This document shows, one piece after another, positions 8,107 through 14,921 of a DNA stretch of 64,000 nucleotides (its first letter is position 1; each line of letters begins with the position of its first letter). The translations under genes and the position numbers were made by a program. A model generated the notes under the pieces. That model saw only the letters and a program-made list of their open reading frames with translations, had not been told where the DNA came from and did not search any database. Source of the stretch: Promethearchaeia archaeon (GTDB taxonomy: Archaea; Asgardarchaeota; Lokiarchaeia; Sigyniarchaeales; SOKP01); contig JAHQWL010000001.1 of assembly GCA_029856155.1 (NCBI GenBank), forward strand, positions 1 through 64,000, read 5' to 3'.

Positions 8107-8901
8107 TTACTTATCTGTTTCAAATAGTTTTTTAATTTTTTTCGGACGTAAAGCACTTAATTTACAATTTTTAAGTTTGTTACCTATATGTGCAATTATT
8201 CCAGGGGCATCAGATCCCTCTTTTAATAAGACTAGATTTTCTAAAAATCCGAATCTTTTGACAGTAATAATATCCCTGAAGTGCCCTTTTTGAGTTAGGA
8301 TTTTTTTGAATTGACCCTTAGTTTCTCCACTTAAAAACACACCTTCAATATTCTCCTCTAAAATTTTTTTAAAGAAATTTAAAGTTCTTGGTGTTAACTC
8401 ACCTAAAAGTTTATTTTTGATTGAATCTATTTCAGTTATTTTAATATATACTGGAAAATGATCGATAAAATTATAAGCGTCAATAATTTCTGTTAATGAT
8501 CTTTCTTTTCCTTTACATAATTGTTTTCTTAGAGTGTGTAGATTTATAAGTACATCCATACTTGGATTCATAATAGCACAATCAACAAATAATCCGAATC
8601 CAACTTTTCCTACATCCACAAGAGAGCCTTTGTATTCCCTATCAACTTTAATATCATTAAATTCATTAATAGATCCTATATCTTTTTTTAGGATGTTAAA
8701 AACAAATTGTTCTTCGGGACCCGAGATGATTATCTCAAACCTTTTGTCAAATTTTCTTAATTTTTTTATATTAATCGAAGTATCAGGAAAACCCTTGATG
8801 TGCTCTTTTAAATATTTAAAATATCGAAGGTAAATATCTTCTTTTTGTCCTCTATTTGCTACATTATAAATCTTGTCGCATAAAACTAAATTTTGCACCA
8901 T
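8107..8901 (-). CDS. Conserved archaeal protein, DUF2110-like
   Basis: A 264-residue soluble protein with no signal or membrane segment. The central part GSLVDVGKVGFGLFVDCAI followed by LINLHTLRKQL resembles the archaeal DUF2110 family as I remember it, but I cannot verify that without a search. The N-terminal part (1-90) is basic and has a small alpha/beta look; the C-terminal third contains a GIIAHIGNKLKNCKLSALRP segment. Function is unknown. It ends one base after the tRNA-Val CCA on the opposite strand, so the two transcription units converge. Start ATG 8899-8901. Confidence 0.5.
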   Translation of the reverse strand: MVQNLVLCDKIYNVANRGQKEDIYLRYFKYLKEHIKGFPDTSINIKKLRKFDKRFEIIISGPEEQFVFNILKKDIGSINEFNDIKVDREYKGSLVDVGKVGFGLFVDCAIMNPSMDVLINLHTLRKQLCKGKERSLTEIIDAYNFIDHFPVYIKITEIDSIKNKLLGELTPRTLNFFKKILEENIEGVFLSGETKGQFKKILTQKGHFRDIITVKRFGFLENLVLLKEGSDAPGIIAHIGNKLKNCKLSALRPKKIKKLFETDK

Positions 8902-9075
8902 ATAAAAACACTTAAGTGTTAGTATCTATCAAAATTTAAGTACTTTAACATCATTAAATTTGTTTTTTTTCTCAAATTTTAAAATGGAGAATCTATTATT
9001 CTAAAAAGATTTAAATTTCAAAATTTTTATCTTTCTATAAAAATAAAAACAGATTGATACATAAGATGGAGAATT

Positions 9076-9447
9076 ATGGAAGAACAAAGATTTAATCATC
9101 TAGTTAACGCACTAAATGAATTTGAAGGAGTAGAAGAAGTTTTTCTATTAAATAATGAGGGAAATATCGTTTTCAAATCCGAAGATTTTCCTCTAACGAA
9201 TGAAGAAGCTAAAGGGATACTAAATGCTTGGAAAACAAAAGAAGCTGCTCTTATATTTCAGAATTATCGATTTGCAATTTTAAAGAATGATGAAATACAA
9301 TTAGCTGCAAAAAATATTGGTGCTGGGAAAGGCAATATTATTGGGTCAATTACAAAGGAAGGAGATTATCTTGTTGCTCATACCAGAGATGAAGGTATGA
9401 TATTATTGGAATGGTCAATATTTATAAATAAAGTTGCATGGTCATAA
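9076..9447 (+). CDS. Asgard profilin-like protein
   Basis: A 123-residue protein that resembles Asgard profilins, small actin-monomer-binding proteins. The features are: an N-terminal helix (RFNHLVNALNEFEGVEEVF), a beta-rich core, and the stretch YRFAILKNDEIQLAAKN followed by GNIIGSITKEGDYLVAHT, which matches the profilin pattern of an exposed strand, a charged turn and a final KT-...-YL-...-H strand. Length is near the profilin norm of 120-150. Trp residues at 48 and near the C-terminus fit. It is monocistronic with a good GGAG five bases before the ATG. A Roadblock/longin-like fold is the main alternative. No actin gene is in the window. Confidence 0.62.
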   Translation: MEEQRFNHLVNALNEFEGVEEVFLLNNEGNIVFKSEDFPLTNEEAKGILNAWKTKEAALIFQNYRFAILKNDEIQLAAKNIGAGKGNIIGSITKEGDYLVAHTRDEGMILLEWSIFINKVAWS

Positions 9448-9694
9448 AAGAGTCATAAACAGAGAAGATTGAAATACACCAGTTCTATTTTAATTTTTAT
9501 ACTCTCTTTTTAAAATATTTAAAAAAAATATAAATTCACTCATTTATTAATTCTTTTTAAGATATTAAAAAAAAAATAACCTATAAAAGAAATAGTATAA
9601 ATAAGAAAAATTAAAATCTTAATTTTAGTTGATTTAACTAAAAAATAAAGGATTTTAATATTTTTAAAATAAATAAAAAGGAGGATGATTAAAT

Positions 9695-10449
9695 ATTTTT
9701 CAAGGTCAAGGTCGTGGCTATGATATGGCCATAACGCAATTCTCGCCAGAGGGGCGGCTTTTTCAAGTAGAATATGCTATTGAAGCTGTCCGAAGAGGGA
9801 CAACCGCAATTGTATGTAGAAACAAAAATTCTGTAGTGTTTGCAGTTGAAAAGAAAGGTTCTGAGCTTCAAGAACAAAGTATAGGTTCAGAAAAAATTTT
9901 TAAGATTGATGATCATATTGGAGTAGCCATTGCTGGTTTAACCGCTGATGCAAGAGTGCTTATTGATCGTGCACGGGTTCAAGCTCAAGTTAATATATTG
10001 AATTATGATGAACGAATTTCTGTTAAGGATAGTACGCTAAATATTTGCGAATATAAGCAAGTATTTACTCAAAATTAAATGGAATTTATCCATTAATGAG
10101 ATATGCTGGCGTACGTCCTTTTGGAGTTTCATTTCTGATCGCTGGAATAGATAATGACGGCAATACCTCCTTATATTTAACTGACCCAAGTGGAGCAATG
10201 TGGGGTTATAAAGCTTTTGCTATAGGCTCACAAGCAACTGAAGCAAGAACTTACCTTGAGGAACATTATAAAGAGGATATAAGTGATGAAGAATTGAAAT
10301 TATTACCATTAAGAACATTAAAAGAATTGATGGGAGATAATTTAAATAAAAATACGTGTGATGTTGCTTATATTTTAAAAGAAGATAGAACTTTCAAGTT
10401 ATTAAATTTGGGAGAAAAGGAAGAATTATTAAATAAATTGACTTCCTAA
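9695..10449 (+). pseudogene. psmA: Proteasome alpha subunit, interrupted reading frame
   Basis: The two halves together make one complete 20S proteasome alpha subunit. The 5' half has the gate motif (YDMAITQFSPEGRLFQVEYAI starts at codon Y at 9719) and runs to KQVFTQN, then TAA at 10076-10078. The 3' half resumes in another frame at about 10096 with AGVRPFGVSFLIAGID and continues to the normal C-terminus. Alignment to the family suggests about 26-29 extra bases (3n+2) after TQN; they include a hairpin. The natural N-terminus MFQGQGRGYD begins with ATT at 9695, ten bases after GGAGG; the first ATG, at 9725, would remove the gating segment. It heads the classic proteasome-SBDS-exosome operon. 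Options are a real pseudogene, a sequence error, a spliced mini-intron or frameshifting. Confidence 0.85.
10074..10097 (+). repeat. Hairpin inside the interruption of the proteasome alpha gene
   Basis: AATGGA (10078-10083) pairs with TCCATT (10089-10094) around the loop ATTTA. The stem extends by three more pairs (ATT with AAT) if the A at 10077 is bulged, giving about 9 bp. It overlaps the TAA that ends the 5' half and the ATG that could restart the 3' half. No strict bulge-helix-bulge can be completed, because the outer exon helix is missing. Confidence 0.6.
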
Positions 10450-10564
10450 AAATTTTATTAAAAATCAAGGTAAAACCCCTTTATATTTATCTTTTAACGG
10501 AAAGACAAAAGAAATAGGAAAAAAAAACGAGATAATTCAATCATTTAAATTGTGAACGTATAAC

Positions 10565-11356
10565 ATGATTGATAGAGCAAGAATTGATTTAGGCGGATAT
10601 ATCATAGGACGTATTGAGAACTCAGGCAGAATTTTTGAGATGTTAATGGATCCCGAGAAAGCATGGGAAGCAAAAAAAATTATTCGGGAAGAAATCAACG
10701 AGAGATTAAAAGCAGGGAAAGAAAAATCACGATTTACTGTAGAAGAGATAATAAAAAATCAGAAAATTGATTTAGAATTAATTTTTGAGAGTTTTTCGGT
10801 ATTTGAAGATTTAAGAAGAGGAAAAAGAGCAACAGATGGAGATATGGAAGTGGTATTCAATACTACAGATGGAATGACTATCGCTGGTAGGATTCTATTA
10901 GAAGGAGAAATACATTGGACAAAAGCCCAAAGAGAAGAAGAAAGACAAAAAAAATTAAAACAAATTATAACAATTATTAGTAAAAATGCTATTAATCCAC
11001 AGAATAAAAAACCTCATCCAATCCAACGAATAGAAAAGGCAATTGAAGAAGCAAATGTTAAAGTTGATTTAATGAGAAGTGCTGAAGAACAAGTTGATGA
11101 TATTGTTAAAAGTATTCGAGCTATAATTCCTATTAGAATTGAACAAGTTGAAATGGCTATCAAGATTCCAACAGCTTTTACAGCAAAGGGTTATAATATT
11201 GTCGCCCAATATGTACAAATTAAAAAAGAAGAATGGCAATCTGATGGATCTTGGGTTGCTGTTGTAAGTTTGCCTGCAGGATTGCAAATGGAGTTAATTG
11301 ATAAATTAAATAAATTAACACATGGGAGAGTTCAGACAAAAATATTAAAATCCTAA
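10565..11356 (+). CDS. sdo1: Ribosome maturation protein SBDS (Sdo1)
   Basis: A 263-residue SBDS homologue. In eukaryotes it works with EFL1 to release eIF6 from the 60S subunit; archaeal SBDS has the same three-domain build. The N-terminal domain (1-90) contains FEMLMDPEKAWE and the loop FSVFEDLRRGKRATDGDME. The helical middle domain holds NPQNKKPHPIQRIEKAIEEA, and the C-terminal ferredoxin-like domain holds LMRSAEEQVDDIVKSIRAIIPI. It lies between the proteasome alpha gene and rrp4, the conserved archaeal order. Start ATG 10565. Confidence 0.95.
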   Translation: MIDRARIDLGGYIIGRIENSGRIFEMLMDPEKAWEAKKIIREEINERLKAGKEKSRFTVEEIIKNQKIDLELIFESFSVFEDLRRGKRATDGDMEVVFNTTDGMTIAGRILLEGEIHWTKAQREEERQKKLKQIITIISKNAINPQNKKPHPIQRIEKAIEEANVKVDLMRSAEEQVDDIVKSIRAIIPIRIEQVEMAIKIPTAFTAKGYNIVAQYVQIKKEEWQSDGSWVAVVSLPAGLQMELIDKLNKLTHGRVQTKILKS

Positions 11357-11435
11357 CCTAAAATGGGTTAATTAATTCTTATTTATATTTATTTTTTAGG
11401 CATAGGTTAGGAGTATAGGAAAATTTTAGAAGAAT

Positions 11436-12227
11436 GTGAGTAGTATTATGGAAGAGAATGAAGAACATATAGATGATGATTTCGAAGATTTTGAAGAGGA
11501 TGATGCTTCTAGAGCTGTAGTTGTACCTGGAGAAGTGTTAACTGAAGATGTTAATAACTTTTTACCCGGGAGAGGAACTATTTTAAATAAAGAGAAGAAT
11601 AAAATTATTTCTTTGAATATTGGGTTAAAACAAATAAAAAAGAATTATATCAATGTAATTCCTCTTAGGGGATTTTATACACCTCGCCCTGGAGATAAGG
11701 TAATCGCATTAGTAGTTGATAAAAATCCAGTTAAATATAAATGTGATATTAATTCTAAAGATTTTGGTCAACTTAAACCAAAGAATACAATTAAAAGAGG
11801 TAGAACAAGAGGATTCAGAGGCGGTGATGTTGATCGGGAAGATAGTAGCACCGAAAGATTTGATATAGGAGAAATTTTAATTGTGAAAGTTCTCTCTGCT
11901 GATCGTTTAAATAAACCTGAATTGACAACTGTTGGAAAATATTTAGGTAAAAAAAGTGGTGGTATTGTTATTACGATAGATCCACCTAAAATTCCAAGAG
12001 TTATAGGAAGAAATGGTTCAATGATTAAAATGTTGAAGTCCTTAACCGGTTGTAATATCTTTGTAACACAGAATGGCCGTATATGGCTGAAAGGTGAAGG
12101 TATTGCTCATGAAAGGTTATTAATCGAATCTATCCATAAAATTGCTTCTGAAGCCCATACTGTGGGGTTAACAGATAGAATGCAAGAATTTATAATAAAT
12201 GAAAAAAAGAAGAGAGGTATTGAATGA
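11436..12227 (+). CDS. rrp4: Exosome RNA-binding subunit Rrp4
   Basis: Rrp4 forms part of the RNA-binding cap on the archaeal exosome's Rrp41-Rrp42 ring. The 263 residues show an acidic N-terminal tail (unusually rich in Glu/Asp), an N-terminal domain with VVVPGEVLTED and FLPGRGT, an S1 domain with RGFYTPRPGDKVIALVV and GEILIVKVLSAD, and a KH domain with IPRVIGRNGSMIKMLK. The start shown is GTG 11436; the ATG at 11448 is a nearby alternative. Its stop overlaps the start of rrp41 (ATGATG), indicating translational coupling. Confidence 0.95.
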   Translation: MSSIMEENEEHIDDDFEDFEEDDASRAVVVPGEVLTEDVNNFLPGRGTILNKEKNKIISLNIGLKQIKKNYINVIPLRGFYTPRPGDKVIALVVDKNPVKYKCDINSKDFGQLKPKNTIKRGRTRGFRGGDVDREDSSTERFDIGEILIVKVLSADRLNKPELTTVGKYLGKKSGGIVITIDPPKIPRVIGRNGSMIKMLKSLTGCNIFVTQNGRIWLKGEGIAHERLLIESIHKIASEAHTVGLTDRMQEFIINEKKKRGIE

Positions 12228-13012
12228 TGCCGTTAATAATTAAAGATGAGTATCCTGAGAAGTTATTTCGTGAAGATGGAAAAAGACTCGATGGTCGCAG
12301 TGAAAAAGAGCTAAGACCTATAAAAATGGAAGTTGGTGTTATACAAAATGCAGATGGATCTGCATATCTTGAATGGGGTAACAATAAAATTTATGCTGCT
12401 GTATATGGCCCTCGAGAAGTACACCCTCATCACTTAGCTAAACCAGATAGGGGAGTTCTAAGAGTTTTTTATAGAATGGCTACTTTTTCTGTTTTTGATA
12501 GAAAAAGACCCGCCCCTGGACGTCGTGAAAAAGAAATTTCTATGATTGTAGCAGACTGTATCGAACCTGTACTTTTTCTTGAACTTTATCCTGGTACTAG
12601 TTTTGAAGTCTTTATTGAAGTTATGGATGCAGATGGCGGAACTAGATGCGCAAGTACTACAGTAGCAGCATTAGCTTTAGCTGATGCGGGAATTCCTATG
12701 AAAAGTCTTGTATCTGCGGTTGCTGTAGGAAAAATTGATGGAAAGAAAGTTGTCGATCTCTCTGGTATTGAAGATAAAGCTGGAGAAGCAGATTTGCCAA
12801 TTGCTATAACGTGGTATAATGAGGAAGTCTCATTATTACAATTTGATGGAGATATGGATTTGAGTGAGATGAATGAATTCCTGATTGATGCAAAAGAAGC
12901 ATTAGAAAAAATTCATAAAATTCAATTAGATGTTTTAAAAAGGAAATACTTAAAATTACAAGAAGAAACTAAAAATGAAGAGGAGAAAGAAGGTAAAAAA
13001 GGTGATGATTAA
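12224..13012 (+). CDS. rrp41: Exosome catalytic subunit Rrp41
   Basis: Rrp41 is the phosphorolytic RNase PH-type subunit that degrades RNA 3' to 5' and can add A-rich tails. The 262 residues contain RLDGRSEKELRPIKMEVG, the phosphate/RNA-binding RREKEISMIVADCIE arginines (about 98-99) and the acidic catalytic strip DLSGIEDKAGEADLPIAI. A lysine/glutamate-rich tail extends the C-terminus. It overlaps rrp4 by four bases and is followed by rrp42 two bases after its stop. Confidence 0.96.
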   Translation: MMPLIIKDEYPEKLFREDGKRLDGRSEKELRPIKMEVGVIQNADGSAYLEWGNNKIYAAVYGPREVHPHHLAKPDRGVLRVFYRMATFSVFDRKRPAPGRREKEISMIVADCIEPVLFLELYPGTSFEVFIEVMDADGGTRCASTTVAALALADAGIPMKSLVSAVAVGKIDGKKVVDLSGIEDKAGEADLPIAITWYNEEVSLLQFDGDMDLSEMNEFLIDAKEALEKIHKIQLDVLKRKYLKLQEETKNEEEKEGKKGDD

Positions 13013-13014
13013 AA

Positions 13015-13848
13015 ATGATGGACATAAAACGAATTATTTCAAAAATTGAAAGAGACTATATAATATCAAATTTGAAAAAAGAAGAAAGAATCGATGGTAG
13101 AGGTCTCTGGGAATATCGTAAATTTCAAATTGAGTCTGATATTATAGCTTCAGCAGAAGGCTCTGCGGATGTTTCTTTAGGTGACACAAAGATAATAACA
13201 GGTTTAAAATACGAAGTTGGTGAACCCTTCCCAGATTTACCTAATGAAGGAGTATGTACAGTAATGGCCGAACTGCTTCCATTAGCATCTCCATTATTTG
13301 AAAGAGGACCTCCTGATGAGCAATCAATTGAATTAGCCCGTGTTGTAGATCGAGGTATTAGACACGCAGATTGTGTTCAAACCAAGAAACTTTGTATTAA
13401 AGAAAGAGAAGCAGTTTATATACTTTTTGTTGACATGTACGTAATAAATTATTCTGGGAATTTAATTGATGCTGGTGGTGTAAGTGCTTTAACTACATTA
13501 ATTTCAGCACATATCCCTGAAGGAGTTTGGAATGAAGATAAAGGTGAGACGGATTGGACTGGGAAATATATAACAGGCGAAACTCTTGTAAAAGAATTAC
13601 CTTTTGTAATTACTTATGGGAAAATTGATGATATAATCTTCTTAGATCCTAGTTTACCAGAAGAATTAGTTTGTGATGGTAAAATTTCTATTTCAGTTAC
13701 AGAAGAAAAAATTACTTCAATTCAAAAAAGTGGTGCCGCTACATTTTCAATTGATGAGATTAAAACTTTAGGCGAAAAATCTTTAGAAATTGGTAAAAAA
13801 CTTAGAAAGGATTTAAACTTTTTACAATATTTAAGCAAAATCGATTAA
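13015..13848 (+). CDS. rrp42: Exosome non-catalytic ring subunit Rrp42
   Basis: Rrp42 is the inactive RNase PH-fold partner that alternates with Rrp41 in the exosome hexamer and supplies RNA contacts. The 277-residue sequence shows ERIDGRGLWEYRKFQIES, the partner-interface loop LASPLFERGPPDEQSIELARVVDRGIR and DAGGVSALTTLISA. The catalytic acidic residues of Rrp41 are absent, as expected. It is the last gene of the run in this orientation; the next gene downstream is on the opposite strand, so the operon stops here rather than continuing into eL43. Confidence 0.95.
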   Translation: MMDIKRIISKIERDYIISNLKKEERIDGRGLWEYRKFQIESDIIASAEGSADVSLGDTKIITGLKYEVGEPFPDLPNEGVCTVMAELLPLASPLFERGPPDEQSIELARVVDRGIRHADCVQTKKLCIKEREAVYILFVDMYVINYSGNLIDAGGVSALTTLISAHIPEGVWNEDKGETDWTGKYITGETLVKELPFVITYGKIDDIIFLDPSLPEELVCDGKISISVTEEKITSIQKSGAATFSIDEIKTLGEKSLEIGKKLRKDLNFLQYLSKID

Positions 13849-13952
13849 TTTCTTAAATAATTTTTTTCTTATTTTATTTAACTTTTTATATTTTTTTTAT
13901 AGATATACAATACATACTACAATTGCATTAATGTTAGATAAAAAGTATTGAA

Positions 13953-14921
13953 TTAATGATTTTTAACTCTTCTAAGTGTTTCGAAGGAACCGTAACCTCC
14001 CGCTTTACCGTCCAATTCAAAAGTACCCATTGATTGAACTAAAATTGATCGATTACCTTCATTATCTTTAAATGGAACGGGAATAATTGGACCAACATTA
14101 GCTTTTAATGTATGTTTATCACCTAAACTATCAATAAGTTCTAGTTCTGAACTTATAGGTAGTACTCCATCTTCTCGAAATTGTTGATCGACTATACGTA
14201 TATTTTTTAGTGGAATATTTTTTCCGTTTTTAAATAGGAAACCGCCCGTAGATAAACTTCCATCATTAATAATAATAGCCGCTGGATTTATTGCCAAGTT
14301 TTTATTGAACCAAACTACATAATATAACCAATTTCCAATACCTGTCCAATCACGAACTCCAAAAGTATGGTCTCTCTGACCTAAAGCATTAATTATATAA
14401 TTTTGATCACCTAATTGGATATTCCCAGACAGAGTAGCAATTTGCTCCCAGTGTTTATCTCCTGCTCTTTTTCCAATTTCTAGGGATTCAGGAGTCATAT
14501 ATTCACTATACTCGTAGGTCTGATTGATTGGTTTAAAAGTAATATTCATATAAACTTTTTGAGTTTCTGAAATTAATTTAGGGTGGTCACGTACTTCAGG
14601 TAAATCTTCGGGATTTTTGACAATAATCATATTTCCTTTAAATAAATAATTCCATTTTGATTGAGAATAATAATTATGATTAACTCCTCCGACTTTCAGA
14701 GATTTCGTATAATCTTTAACTTTTTGATCTCTATAATATCCTGCAGCTGAACCATCTGGGAGAAATAAAAAGAAAAATGCCATTCCTTCCTGTTTATTGG
14801 GCTTAAAACCTAATCGAGTCATCCCTCCAAGATTGAGTTTTTTATCATAAAACACAAAATAATATGATTCATTCCATTCAAGATGATCTGTACAAAGTTG
14901 TGGATGTCTTAAGGGTTCCAA
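13953..14921 (-). CDS. AttH/CrtC-like beta-barrel protein (DUF7064/7065-type)
   Basis: A 322-residue protein resembling the lipocalin-like AttH/CrtC superfamily, in particular DUF7064/7065 proteins. The conserved central motif is visible as GQRDHTFGVRDWTGIGNWLYY (about 184-204), and the N-terminal half has FFFLFLPDGSAAGYYRDQ. Relatives include carotenoid hydratases and proteins of lipid or xenobiotic metabolism, but most are uncharacterised. There is no signal peptide. Its start overlaps the end of the upstream PEP-synthase-like gene by 13 bases, so the two are translationally coupled and likely act together. The pair sits inside an otherwise conserved archaeal superoperon. Confidence 0.55.
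   Translation of the reverse strand: MEPLRHPQLCTDHLEWNESYYFVFYDKKLNLGGMTRLGFKPNKQEGMAFFFLFLPDGSAAGYYRDQKVKDYTKSLKVGGVNHNYYSQSKWNYLFKGNMIIVKNPEDLPEVRDHPKLISETQKVYMNITFKPINQTYEYSEYMTPESLEIGKRAGDKHWEQIATLSGNIQLGDQNYIINALGQRDHTFGVRDWTGIGNWLYYVVWFNKNLAINPAAIIINDGSLSTGGFLFKNGKNIPLKNIRIVDQQFREDGVLPISSELELIDSLGDKHTLKANVGPIIPVPFKDNEGNRSILVQSMGTFELDGKAGGYGSFETLRRVKNH

Noticed and set aside
10074..10097. A strict bulge-helix-bulge intron in the proteasome gene
   Set aside because: CTC/GAG can extend the stem with a 3-nt AAA bulge on one side, but no outer exon helix or second 3-nt bulge forms, unlike the tRNA-Ser intron. A splice origin remains only a possibility.
10096..10449. A separate short gene beginning at ATG 10096
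   Set aside because: Its sequence is the C-terminal half of a proteasome alpha subunit and lacks the N-terminal part of the fold, so I treat it as part of the interrupted gene.
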